NCBI RefSeq assembly: GCF_002209565.1
Contig: NZ_NJIH01000003.1
Span: 62,001 to 126,000, forward strand
DNA from: Candidimonas nitroreducens
GTDB taxonomy: Bacteria; Pseudomonadota; Gammaproteobacteria; Burkholderiales; Burkholderiaceae_B
Length of the DNA stretch: 64,000 bases
Direction of reading: 5' to 3'
The notes under the pieces are model-generated. The model did no database searches. It worked only from the letters and a program-made list of their open reading frames with translations, and was not told where the DNA came from. The translations under genes and the position numbers were made by a program. How positions within the stretch are numbered: the stretch's first letter is position 1; the number at the start of each line of letters is the position of its first letter. Below, piece by piece: positions 17,966-26,013 of the stretch.

Positions 17966-18606
17966 AGCAGCAGCTCGACGCGATCCTGGCCGAAGAAGGG
18001 CTCGCCCCGGAAGACAAAAGTAGGCACGCCCCAGTGCCCCGCCGCTCGCAGCTCGGCCTCGTTGGTTTCGATCAGCCGGTCGCGCGCCTGGGGATCACGG
18101 GCAATCGCCGTCTCCATGTCCTGCAGGTCGAGCCCCGCAGCGGCCACCGCACGCGCTAGGTGATCGCCCTGGTTCCAGCCGTCCACGGATCCGTCCCACA
18201 GCATCGTGCCGACCGCGTCGACAAGTTCCAGCGCGCGGCCGCGCAGCATCGCCTCGGCGCCCAGCCGCGTCAGGCGGTGGATATGGGGCTGCTCGAGAGA
18301 GATCAGCAGCGTGCGGGGATCCTGCACGATGGGATCGGGAACGGGCCGCCTGAACGGCATGCCCAGGGACTCGGCGATGCGCTGCGTATCGATCAGCAGG
18401 TACGGGCGCCACATGTGATCCATGCGCTTGAAGAAATCCGGCGTGCGGATCGCCAGTGGATAGACCACCTTCACGTTCCAGCGCAGCGCATAGGCCTTGG
18501 CCAGCGCGCGCACGTGATGCAGCGCCAGATAGCTGTACGGACTACGGAAAGACCAGTACAAATCGACGCAGAGTTCCTGTTCCACTTCGTCCCCGTCATA
18601 GATCAT
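17923..18606 (-). CDS. DsbA-family / 2-hydroxychromene-2-carboxylate isomerase-like protein
   Basis: 227 residues, a thioredoxin-fold protein of the GST-kappa/HCCA-isomerase type. DLYWSFRSPYSYLALHHV carries the Ser of the SPYSY motif in place of a CxxC, so this is an isomerase-like and not a disulfide oxidoreductase. GHWGVPTFVFRGEPFFGQDR near the C-terminus has the conserved cis-Pro (GVPTF) and the FGQDR ending typical of the family. HCCA isomerases use glutathione in naphthalene-type ring degradation. It is the first gene of the leftward catabolic run and is divergent from a LysR gene. Confidence 0.83.
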   Translation of the reverse strand: MIYDGDEVEQELCVDLYWSFRSPYSYLALHHVRALAKAYALRWNVKVVYPLAIRTPDFFKRMDHMWRPYLLIDTQRIAESLGMPFRRPVPDPIVQDPRTLLISLEQPHIHRLTRLGAEAMLRGRALELVDAVGTMLWDGSVDGWNQGDHLARAVAAAGLDLQDMETAIARDPQARDRLIETNEAELRAAGHWGVPTFVFRGEPFFGQDRVELLLWRLRQHGLQARSN

Positions 18607-18653
18607 GTTGATAGCAAGGTCATGATAGGTACCGGCAGGGGAAAAAGAAATTA

Positions 18654-18684
18654 CATAATAATTATGCGAGACATAACTTATACT
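18654..18684 (+). promoter_or_regulatory. Putative LysR operator and -10 in the divergent region
   Basis: The region between 18606 and 18780 is AT-rich. It contains a perfect inverted repeat, CATAAT-A-ATTATG (18654-18666), of the kind bound by LysR proteins, and a -10-like TATACT at 18679-18684. The inverted repeat lies about 48 bp upstream of the start of the leftward operon. Autoregulation and divergent control by the adjacent LysR are inferred. Confidence 0.4.
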
Positions 18685-18779
18685 AATGGCTGGAATCTTG
18701 CTCTACCGCCACGCCCGCCCCACCCCGGCAGGCATCTCCGGCCCACTCATTGCAACGCCGCCGCGGCGCACCACACCCC

Positions 18780-19856
18780 ATGGACAATCGGCAGCTACGA
18801 TATTTCGTGTCAGTGGTCGAGCTGGCCAGCATGACCCATGCGGCCCAGGCCCTGCACGTCTCGCAGCCGGCGCTCAGCACCCACATGCGCCACCTGGAAG
18901 AAGAACTGGGCGTGCCGCTGCTGGTGCGCGGGCCGCGCGGCGTGACGCCCACGCCGCACGGCGAACTGCTGCTGGAACACGCCCGCAGCATCCTGTACCA
19001 GTTCCAGCAGGCCAGGCAGGAAGTCATGTCGCTGGGCAAAGAGCCGCGCGGCGAAGTCACCCTGGGCATACCGGCCACCGTCAGCCCGGTGCTGATCGCG
19101 CCGCTGCTGACCGCCGTGCGGGAACGCTATCCGCACATCGTGCCACGCGTCATAGAGGCCATGACCGGTTTCCTGCTGGAATGGCTGCACGCGGGCCGGC
19201 TGGACATCGCCATGCTGTTCGACGTGCAGTCGGCAGTCGGCCTCAAGCGCAGCGTCATCGGCACCGAAGAATTGTTCCTGGTCGGCCACCCCCACGCCTT
19301 TGCCGAGGGCACCGAGCTGTCATTTGGCGAGCTGTGCCAGTATCCCCTGATCCTGCCGGGCCGCATGCACGGTCTGAACCTGCTGGTGCGCGGCGCTGCG
19401 GCACGCGCCGGCGTGCCCCTGAACATCCAGATCGAAGTCGACGCCGTACCGGAAATGATCGGCCTGGTCGAACAAGGCATGGGCTACAGCCTGCTGGCCC
19501 GCCTGGGCTTCCACCGCGAGCTGGAGGCGGGCAAGGTATCGATCGCACGCATCGCCGGCCGGCCCCTGACGCGCACCCTGGTAAGCGCCACCGCGGCCAT
19601 CCGGCCCGTCTCGCCCGCCACGCGTATCGTGCTAGATCTGTCTTGCGACATTATGAGCGGCTTCATCAATGCCGCGCCCGAACCCGCCGGGGGCTCTTCC
19701 GCCCGAGGCATTCCCGCCAGGGGTGGCGTGGCGGATCAATCAGCCGCCGTCTCACGCGTCAAATCGACCGCGAAAGCCAGCGCCTCCGAGGCCGGCCCCT
19801 CGCGCCAGGCCATGGCAAGGCCCGCCGCAAGCGGCCGGCCCTGCAGGGGCAGGTAG
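18780..19856 (+). CDS. LysR family regulator with extended C-terminus
   Basis: 358 residues. The N-terminal winged helix (MDNRQLRYFVSVVELASMTHAAQALHVSQPALSTHMRHLEEELG) is followed by a normal effector domain to about residue 297. The family is usually about 300 residues; the extra 60 or so are low-complexity (SARGIPARGGVADQSAAVSR and onward). Residues from about 319 on are read antisense to the 3' end of the next LysR gene, giving a 121-bp convergent overlap. A lost stop codon is the simplest explanation. It is divergent from the 12.4-18.6 kb catabolic run and so is its likely regulator. Confidence 0.85.
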   Translation: MDNRQLRYFVSVVELASMTHAAQALHVSQPALSTHMRHLEEELGVPLLVRGPRGVTPTPHGELLLEHARSILYQFQQARQEVMSLGKEPRGEVTLGIPATVSPVLIAPLLTAVRERYPHIVPRVIEAMTGFLLEWLHAGRLDIAMLFDVQSAVGLKRSVIGTEELFLVGHPHAFAEGTELSFGELCQYPLILPGRMHGLNLLVRGAAARAGVPLNIQIEVDAVPEMIGLVEQGMGYSLLARLGFHRELEAGKVSIARIAGRPLTRTLVSATAAIRPVSPATRIVLDLSCDIMSGFINAAPEPAGGSSARGIPARGGVADQSAAVSRVKSTAKASASEAGPSRQAMARPAASGRPCRGR

Positions 19857-20626
19857 CGCACCCCCTCGACCTGCAATTGGCTCATGGTCGCCGGTACCAC
19901 CGACACGCCCATGCCGGCCGCGACAAAAGTCACCACCGAAGTAAGCTGCGGAGCCTCGACATCGACGCTCAACGTAAATCCGGCCCGCTTGCAGGCACCG
20001 ACCAAGACGTTGTAGAGACCTACGCCAACCTGGCGCGGATAAAAGATGAAGGGCTCCCGCGCCAGCTCGCGCAGGCGGATGGACGAACGCCCCGCCAAGG
20101 CATGCGTGGAAGGCACGACCGCGACCATGGGCTCGGAGAGAATCGCCTCAACATGCACGCCCGGCGTGGGCTGGGTAGGGGCGCGGACAAAGGCCAGATC
20201 CACGGTGCCATTGTGCACGCGCTCGATCAGCTGCAGCGTGGTCTGCTCCACCAGGCGCACCGCGACGCCGGGATAACGGCTGCGGTAGAGGCGGATCAGG
20301 CTCGGCACGAACGGATGCAGATTGGCCGATACCGTGAAGCCCAGCGTCAGCGTACCGACCTCGCCCCTGGCGATGCGACGCGCCGCCTCGGTGGCGCGTT
20401 CAGCACCCTCCAGCGCCAATTGAGCTTCCGCCATGAAGGCCTTGCCCGCTTCGGTAAGCGACACGCCGCGCCGATCGCGTACGAACAGCGGCGTGCCCAC
20501 TTCTTGTTCCAATTGCTGGATCTGCTGGCTCAGCGGCGGCTGGCCAATGCCCAGCAGCTCGGCTGCACGCGTGAAATGCAGCTCTTTGGCCACCGCCATG
20601 AAGTATCGCAAATGGCGCAGTTCCAT
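19736..20626 (-). CDS. LysR family regulator of the adjacent hydrolase operon
   Basis: 296 residues, full family length. The DNA-binding helix-turn-helix is MELRHLRYFMAVAKELHFTRAAELLGIGQPPLSQQIQQLEQEVG, followed by FVRDRRGVSLTEAG and a two-lobed effector domain (VGTLTLGFTVSANLHPFV). The sequence resembles the BenM/CatM group that senses aromatic or organic acids. It is divergent from the alpha/beta hydrolase gene at 20733 with a gap of 106 bp, the standard arrangement for a LysR regulator and its target operon. Its 3' end overlaps the convergent LysR gene. Confidence 0.9.
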   Translation of the reverse strand: MELRHLRYFMAVAKELHFTRAAELLGIGQPPLSQQIQQLEQEVGTPLFVRDRRGVSLTEAGKAFMAEAQLALEGAERATEAARRIARGEVGTLTLGFTVSANLHPFVPSLIRLYRSRYPGVAVRLVEQTTLQLIERVHNGTVDLAFVRAPTQPTPGVHVEAILSEPMVAVVPSTHALAGRSSIRLRELAREPFIFYPRQVGVGLYNVLVGACKRAGFTLSVDVEAPQLTSVVTFVAAGMGVSVVPATMSQLQVEGVRYLPLQGRPLAAGLAMAWREGPASEALAFAVDLTRETAAD

Positions 20627-20732
20627 ATTTATTAACTATTACAGAGTGGTTTTCATATATTGGACAGATAGTACTTCAAAGCCTACGATAGCGTCGCATC
20701 GAAGCACGACAACAACTACGTGAGGAAATACC

Positions 20733-21557
20733 GTGCCCACACTTGAACGCCCGGCGCTGCCCGACCTGCACTACTCGGTCATAGACTTCACCGACCCGTG
20801 GGCGGATGCGCCTTACCTGTTCCTGCAGCATGGCTATGGCCGCCGCGGACAGTTCTGGTATCAATGGGTGCCCACCTTGTCGCGCCGGTTCAAGGTGGTC
20901 TGCCCCGACCTGCGCGGCCATGGCGGCTCGGGCCGCGATTTCGACCTGGGCACGGGCTTCACGCTGGAAGCCCTGAGCGACGACGTGATCGCCATCGCCG
21001 ATCATCTGGGCGCGGCAAGCTTCCACTACTGCGGGGAATCGATAGGCGGGCTGGTCGGCCTGGCAACGGCCGGCCGCTATCCGCAGCGCATTCGCACACT
21101 GACCAATGTATCGGGCCCGGTTTTCATCTCCGATAATGCCAAGCATGCCTATGCGTTGGGCGAATCGTCCTGGCCGGAGGCAGTGCGCAGGCTCGGCCCG
21201 CGAGCCTGGCTGGAGCGCACTAATGCAAGCACCCGGTTCCCACCCGGCACATCTCCCGAATTCCTGCGGTGGTACACCGATACAGTCGAAAAGACGGGAA
21301 CCGACGTGCTGGCCGCATTGGCCCAGTTCGCCATAGACGCCGACGCACGTCCTTATCTGCCACAAATACAGGCCCCCGTGCTCAGCCTGTATCCGCGCCA
21401 GGGAGCCATCGCCAACAGCGAACAGCAGCAGGCGCTGGCCACGCTGGTGCCCAACATAGATTTGCAATACGTCAGCACCACTTACCACATGATCCAGCAT
21501 ATCGTGCCCGAGGAGTGCATGGCGTTGCTGGAACGGCACGTCGCCGCGCATCGCTGA
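20733..21557 (+). CDS. Alpha/beta hydrolase
   Basis: 274 residues, GTG start at 20733 with GTGAGGAA just upstream. Oxyanion-hole region FLQHGYGRRGQFWYQW, strand VVCPDLRGHGGSG, nucleophile elbow YCGESIGGLVG (Ser), and the C-terminal His in STTYHMIQHI. The arrangement resembles 3-oxoadipate enol-lactonases and related carboxylesterases. First gene of a three-gene run with a Bug receptor and a hydroxypyruvate isomerase-like enzyme, under a divergent LysR. The substrate is unknown; an ester or lactone imported by the pathway is likely. Confidence 0.85.
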   Translation: MPTLERPALPDLHYSVIDFTDPWADAPYLFLQHGYGRRGQFWYQWVPTLSRRFKVVCPDLRGHGGSGRDFDLGTGFTLEALSDDVIAIADHLGAASFHYCGESIGGLVGLATAGRYPQRIRTLTNVSGPVFISDNAKHAYALGESSWPEAVRRLGPRAWLERTNASTRFPPGTSPEFLRWYTDTVEKTGTDVLAALAQFAIDADARPYLPQIQAPVLSLYPRQGAIANSEQQQALATLVPNIDLQYVSTTYHMIQHIVPEECMALLERHVAAHR

Positions 21558-21585
21558 CAGGCGCGGCACCACCCAGGAGACGACT

Positions 21586-22563
21586 ATGAAAATGAAAGAG
21601 CTTGCCCACACCCTGCTGCTGTCGGCGGCGTTGGCCTGCATCGTACCGGCCTCGGCAATCGCGGCCGCAAATGACCCCAGCGGCCCGATCAACATGATCG
21701 TGCCATTTTCCGCCGGCGGCTCCACCGACCTCCTGGCCCGGATAATCGGCAAGGGCATGGCCGATGATCTCGGCACCAGCGTCATCGTGGAAAACAAGCC
21801 GGGCGCCGAAGGCTTCATTGGCGCGCGCGCCTTGAAGCAGGCCAAGCCCGACGGTTCCACGCTGATGCTGGTCACCACCAGCGTCTATGCCATCAATCCG
21901 GCGATTTTCTCGAAGATTCCCTACGACTCGCACCGGGATTTCGTAACGATAGGCATGGTTGCTTCGTCCCCCAACGTGTTCCTGGTGAACTCGCAATCCA
22001 AATACCATTCCCTGCAGGACGTCATTCGCAAAGCCCGCAGCGCTCCGGGCACCATCAATTACGCGACGGGCGCCACCATGCACTTGCTCAACGCCAAATG
22101 GCTGGAAGCCCTGTCGGGCACCAAGATGGTCAGCGTTCCCTACAAGGGCAGCGCCGCGGCCTATCCCGACCTGGTTGCCGGCCGGGTCGACTTCATGGTC
22201 GACCAGCCGCTTTCGTCCATGCCGTTCATCAAGCAAGGCAAGCTCAGGGCCATTGCCGTCACTTCGGAAAAACGCTGGCCGCAGATGCCCGACGTTCCCA
22301 CCGTCGCCGAACAGGGCTACCCCACGTTTTCCACGACTTCGTGGTGGGCCGTGCTGGCGCCCGCTGGCACGCCGCAAAAAGAAGTAGAACGCCTCAACGC
22401 TGCCCTGCGCACAAGTCTGGCCAAGCCGGACATCCAGAAAAAAATCCACCAGCTCGGTGCCGACATATCAGAGATGACCCTGGCCCAGTCGCAGCAATTC
22501 GCCGCGCAAGAACTCAAGAAATGGCAGAGCATCAACAAAATCGCCGGTGTGAAAATAAACTGA
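21586..22563 (+). CDS. Bug family tripartite tricarboxylate transporter substrate-binding protein
   Basis: 325 residues with a signal peptide (MKMKELAHTLLLSAALACIV then PASAIAAA). INMIVPFSAGGSTDLLARII, SVIVENKPGAEGFIGAR and SVPYKGSAAAYPDLVAGRVD are the family hallmarks for the bi-lobed periplasmic receptor. It begins 28 bp after the hydrolase stop and ends 16 bp before the isomerase-like gene, so it is in the operon. No TctA/TctB membrane subunits lie nearby, which is usual for Bug genes. Confidence 0.92.
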   Translation: MKMKELAHTLLLSAALACIVPASAIAAANDPSGPINMIVPFSAGGSTDLLARIIGKGMADDLGTSVIVENKPGAEGFIGARALKQAKPDGSTLMLVTTSVYAINPAIFSKIPYDSHRDFVTIGMVASSPNVFLVNSQSKYHSLQDVIRKARSAPGTINYATGATMHLLNAKWLEALSGTKMVSVPYKGSAAAYPDLVAGRVDFMVDQPLSSMPFIKQGKLRAIAVTSEKRWPQMPDVPTVAEQGYPTFSTTSWWAVLAPAGTPQKEVERLNAALRTSLAKPDIQKKIHQLGADISEMTLAQSQQFAAQELKKWQSINKIAGVKIN

Positions 22564-22579
22564 GGCCCGCAGGTACCCC

Positions 22580-23395
22580 ATGCTCAAGCTCTCGGCGAAT
22601 ATTTCGCTGTTGTTCGCCGAACTGCCATTCCTGCAACGGTTCGAGGCCGCGGCGCGCGCTGGCTTCGCAGCGGTCGAGGCCATGTACCCCTACGACCAGG
22701 ATCCCGCACAAATGGCCGAGCAACTGGAGGCCCACGACCTGGAAATGTCGGTCATCAACTTGCCGCCGGGCGATTATTCGGCGGGCGAGCGCGGCTTGGC
22801 CACGCTGCCGGGGCGCAGCGCCGACTTCGATCGGGCGCTGGAAACCGGCCTGGCCTATGCAAGCCAGCTGCGCTGCCGCCGCGTGCACTTGCTGACGGGC
22901 AATCTCGGCCGCGGGATGACATTCGAAGAAGTTCACCCGACCCTGCGGCGCAATATCGCGCGGGCCGCCGACTACTACGCCGGCCACGGTATCCTGGTGC
23001 TGCTCGAGCCCTTGACCCGGGAAATGCTGCCGCACTATTCGCTTACGCGGGTCGAGCAGGCCCTGGAGCTGATCCACGACATCGGCGCACCCAACCTGCG
23101 CCTTCAACTGGATCTCTACCACACCCAGCAAGAACAGGGCAACCTGGCCGCGCTCATCGAGCGCCATTTCGACGATATCGACTACATACAGATCGCCGGC
23201 GTGCCCGGCCGCCACGAACCCACCGTAGGCGAAATCAACTACGGGTACCTGCTCGACCTGCTGCAGGCGCGCGGCTTCGCCGGCTGGATAGGCTGCGAAT
23301 ACGTGCCCGCCGCCGGCACGCTGGACGGCCTGGCCTGGGCCAGGGAACGCAAACTGCTGCAGCCGCGCGGCGATCGGGGCAAATATCACATCTGA
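22580..23395 (+). CDS. hyi: Hydroxypyruvate isomerase-like sugar phosphate isomerase/epimerase
   Basis: 271 residues, a TIM-barrel of the xylose-isomerase-like superfamily. LKLSANISLLFAELPFLQRF, AVEAMYPYDQDP, GILVLLEPLTREMLPHYSL, NLRLQLDLYHTQQEQGNL, YIQIAGVPGRHEPTVGEINY and GWIGCEYVPA match Hyi enzymes, which interconvert hydroxypyruvate and tartronate semialdehyde. The metal-binding Glu, Asp and His residues fall in the EPLT, LDLYH and GRHEP blocks. Last gene of the LysR-divergent operon. The role may be broader than glyoxylate metabolism, since no glyoxylate carboligase lies next to it. Confidence 0.85.
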   Translation: MLKLSANISLLFAELPFLQRFEAAARAGFAAVEAMYPYDQDPAQMAEQLEAHDLEMSVINLPPGDYSAGERGLATLPGRSADFDRALETGLAYASQLRCRRVHLLTGNLGRGMTFEEVHPTLRRNIARAADYYAGHGILVLLEPLTREMLPHYSLTRVEQALELIHDIGAPNLRLQLDLYHTQQEQGNLAALIERHFDDIDYIQIAGVPGRHEPTVGEINYGYLLDLLQARGFAGWIGCEYVPAAGTLDGLAWARERKLLQPRGDRGKYHI

Positions 23396-23451
23396 GGAAT
23401 CCATACTGCCGGTGCGACACGGTGCTCGGAACCATGACATAGGCTTGGCAA

Positions 23452-23487
23452 GCTGCTGAACAAGTAGCAGCCCGAGTCTGTTTTTTT
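23452..23487 (+). terminator. Possible intrinsic terminator after the hydrolase-Bug-hyi operon
   Basis: A six-base-pair stem GCTGCT/AGCAGC (23452-23457 with 23466-23471) is followed by a run of seven T at 23481-23487. The spacer between stem and T tract is longer than ideal (9 nt), so this is moderate evidence only. Confidence 0.4.
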
Positions 23488-23579
23488 ATGGCCAATGGTA
23501 GATACCGGCGTCACTGCCTGAACTGACAGGCTGCACTGTATGGATTTCAGCTCCCCGCATTGAAGCCGCCGCAGCGAAG

Positions 23580-24119
23580 TTACCGCAGGCACTGCACATC
23601 CAGGCTGACGTCGCCGCGAGCGCAGGACACCCAGGCATTGCGATCCGTAACGTTCACGCTTAGATCCATGCTGCGGTCGGCCAGGGCGGCCAGCGCCTTG
23701 GTCGCCTCGGCATCCAGGGCGTATACCTGCAGGTTGCCGGCCCGGGCGACCTTGTCCCGTATGCCCGACCACCACATGCCGACACCTCGTCCGTAGGCCA
23801 GCACTACGACATGCTCGGCCCGACCGCAGGCCTTCAGCAGGCGGCGATCATCGGGCAGGCCGATTTCCACCCATTGCTGGATGGCGCCGGTCAGATCCAG
23901 GTTCCATAGATCGGGTTCGTCGGTTTCGCTCAGGCCCCGGGTAAAGACCAGGCGCTCGTCGGCCTGCACCCAAAGCGCATAGGCCAGCAATCGCACCATG
24001 AGGCGTTCGTCCGTCTCGGACGGGTGCCGCGCCACGGTAACGGCATGACTGCCGTAATAGCCGCGGTCATTGTCGGCAACGTGGATGTCTGCTTTGTAGA
24101 TGGTGGCGCGCAAGGCCAT
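23580..24119 (-). CDS. yaeQ: YaeQ family protein
   Basis: 179 residues, matching E. coli YaeQ in length. MALRATIYKADIHVADNDRGYY, HPSETDERLMVRLLAYAL, FTRGLSETDEPDLWNLDLTG and WVEIGLPDDRRLLKACG are family blocks; the fold is PD-(D/E)XK nuclease-like. The role is unclear; YaeQ was once linked to transcription antitermination in place of RfaH but that was not sustained. The start at 24119 gives the canonical N-terminus; an upstream ATG at 24140 would add seven residues. It is divergent from the iron-signalling cassette. Confidence 0.92.
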   Translation of the reverse strand: MALRATIYKADIHVADNDRGYYGSHAVTVARHPSETDERLMVRLLAYALWVQADERLVFTRGLSETDEPDLWNLDLTGAIQQWVEIGLPDDRRLLKACGRAEHVVVLAYGRGVGMWWSGIRDKVARAGNLQVYALDAEATKALAALADRSMDLSVNVTDRNAWVSCARGDVSLDVQCLR

Positions 24120-24318
24120 GTCAAAGTCCCGAAAGCGCACCCCGATCGCGCGGGGTCGAAAGGCGAAAGTCTAGCGCATGCGGCCTGGCAACATGGCACG
24201 ACGCGTGCCGGCGAGGCATGCGACGTACGCACTGCACCGGCGGCCGCAGCCGGTTTGGAACGAGCCGCCGGACTCATTCGATGGCGCGCTGCCGGATCGA
24301 GTAGCTCGATTACGTGTA

Positions 24319-24341
24319 ATAATGAGATTAATTCTTATTAT
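24319..24341 (+). promoter_or_regulatory. Putative Fur box upstream of the ECF sigma gene
   Basis: ATAATGAGAT (24319-24328) and TTCTTATTAT (24332-24341) form an inverted repeat matching at 8 of 10 positions, in the most AT-rich stretch of the area, 38 bp before the sigma-factor start codon. Content and geometry resemble the GATAAT-type Fur operator. Iron-repressed expression of the sigma factor gene is the usual scheme for such cassettes. Confidence 0.6.
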
Positions 24342-24378
24342 GTTATTGCATTATTCAGACCCTCCCTGTCCCGTCCCC

Positions 24379-24891
24379 ATGCCCGCCCAGGATCCACCTA
24401 TTGCCGACGATTTGGCCGTGCTGTATGTCGAGCACAGCACATGGCTTCATGGCTGGCTGCGCAAGCGTGTAGGCGACACGTTCGCGGCAGCCGACCTGGC
24501 GCAGGACACTTTTCTAAGCCTGCTGGATGGCAAGGCTGCAACTGCCGAGATCCGGAAGCCGCGTCCGTTCCTGGCGACGGTCGCCGGCCGGCTCCTCGCA
24601 CACCGGCGCCGCCGGCAGTTGCTCGAAACCGCCTACCTCGAAGCCCTCGCCTGCCTGCCGGAGGAAGTGGCTCCCTCGCCGGAAACACGGCTGATGGCCC
24701 TCGAAAGCCTGCAGCAGATCGATCGCGCGCTCGATGGCCTGCCGCCCAAAGTGCGAGAAGCTTTTCTGCTGGCTCACCTGGTCGAACTGAGCTACGCCGA
24801 GATCGCCGAGCGGCTGGGGACTTCGACCAGTTCGGTAAAGCAGTATCTGACCAAGGCCAATCGCGTATGCATGTTCGCGTTGACTGTCTGA
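24379..24891 (+). CDS. FecI-like ECF sigma factor for an iron-uptake receptor
   Basis: 170 residues. Region 2 is DLAVLYVEHSTWLHGWLRKRV with the following AADLAQDTFLSLL; region 4 is LDGLPPKVREAFLLAHLVELSYAEIAERLGTSTSSVKQYL. This is the iron-type ECF sigma family (FecI, FpvI, HurI). The ATG at 24379 follows a Fur-like box; the longer ORF from 24178 has no homologous N-terminus. The anti-sigma gene starts 4 bp after its stop. In Bordetella a comparable bupI-bupR-bfrZ cassette is known, and this may be that locus, but identity cannot be confirmed here. Confidence 0.92.
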   Translation: MPAQDPPIADDLAVLYVEHSTWLHGWLRKRVGDTFAAADLAQDTFLSLLDGKAATAEIRKPRPFLATVAGRLLAHRRRRQLLETAYLEALACLPEEVAPSPETRLMALESLQQIDRALDGLPPKVREAFLLAHLVELSYAEIAERLGTSTSSVKQYLTKANRVCMFALTV

Positions 24892-24895
24892 CGTC

Positions 24896-25909
24896 ATGGC
24901 TCTCAATAAAGATACGCTGACCCTGCCCAGCGGCCGGGTCATCAGCCGGGCCACCGCGGATGCTGCTGCGGACTGGCTCACCCTGCTGATGTCCGGAGAG
25001 GCTAGCAATGAGCAACAACGTCAATGGCGCCAATGGCGCCAGGCACATGTCGACCATGAAGCCGCTTGGCAGCACGTCGAGTCCGTCACGGGCCGGATGA
25101 AATCACTGGAGAGCGCTCCGGCGTACGCGGCCCTATCGTCCTACGGCGCGAGCGACCGGCCGTCCTCCGCCGCCCGCCGACGGGCCACCCGAATGCTACT
25201 GTGGGGCGGCCTGGCCACCGGCGCCGGGCTGCTCGCCTCTCGCACCAACACTTGGCAGGCCAGTATGGCCGACTGCCGCAGCGGCACCGGTGAGCAACGC
25301 AACTTCACACTGGAGGACGGCACCCGGCTGACGCTCAACACGGACAGCGCGGTGAATCTGCGCTTCGATGCGAACCAGCGCAGCATCCTGCTGGTGGCGG
25401 GCGAGATCATGATCGCCACTCGCCATGGGCCGGGGCGAATCGATCCGCGGCCGCTGCTGGTGGCGACCGCCGAAGGCAGCGTCCGCTCGCTGGGCACGCG
25501 GTTCACCGTACGACAGCGCGTCGGACGAACCAGTGTGGCGGTTCTGGAGAGCGCAGTGGAAGTCTGTCCCTTGGCTGGATTCGGCAGTGCGCGTCTGCTG
25601 CACGCCGGCGAGCAGACCCAGTTCAGCCGCGACGCGGTCGAGGCGCCGCGCTTGGTCGATGAGAACGCGGGTGCGTGGGCACGGGGTCAGTTGGTGGCTG
25701 ACGAGCAGCGGCTGGGCGACTTTCTGGCCGAATTGGGCCGTTACCGGCCTGGCCTGCTGCGCGTCGATCCGCGGATCGCGGGGCTGCGCCTTTCAGGTGT
25801 CTTCCCCTTGGCCGACACCGACCGCATCCTGGACACGCTGCCCAACGTATTGCCGGTACGCGTGCAGTGGCGCACCCGTTTCTGGGTGACGGTCGTACCA
25901 GCAGGTTAA
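24896..25909 (+). CDS. FecR-like anti-sigma factor / signal transducer
   Basis: 337 residues. An N-terminal DUF4880-type cytoplasmic segment (AADWLTLLMSGEASNEQQRQWRQW, with DHEAAWQHVESV) binds the sigma factor; a hydrophobic stretch near residues 100-115 (MLLWGGLATGAGLLA) is the membrane anchor; the periplasmic FecR domain follows (RNFTLEDGTRLTLNTDSAVNL, VRSLGTRFTVR, VLESAVEV). The C-terminal part (LAELGRYRPGLLRVDPRIAGLRLSGVFPLAD) contacts the receptor's signalling domain. Overlap-free but only 4 bp from the sigma gene, so co-transcribed. Confidence 0.92.
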   Translation: MALNKDTLTLPSGRVISRATADAAADWLTLLMSGEASNEQQRQWRQWRQAHVDHEAAWQHVESVTGRMKSLESAPAYAALSSYGASDRPSSAARRRATRMLLWGGLATGAGLLASRTNTWQASMADCRSGTGEQRNFTLEDGTRLTLNTDSAVNLRFDANQRSILLVAGEIMIATRHGPGRIDPRPLLVATAEGSVRSLGTRFTVRQRVGRTSVAVLESAVEVCPLAGFGSARLLHAGEQTQFSRDAVEAPRLVDENAGAWARGQLVADEQRLGDFLAELGRYRPGLLRVDPRIAGLRLSGVFPLADTDRILDTLPNVLPVRVQWRTRFWVTVVPAG

Positions 25910-26013
25910 GGCCGCGGCAAAAATTTTTTCGCATCGACTGCCCGATTGGCGTTTTCGCGGCACCTACCTTATGAGGGATCTAAATTTTCGGGGATCCCAT
26001 CAAGAGGAAGAAC

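Noticed and set aside
17923-18606. Thiol-disulfide oxidoreductase (DsbA) function
   Set aside because: The active-site position reads SPYSY with no CxxC, so an isomerase-type or glutathione-dependent role is more likely.
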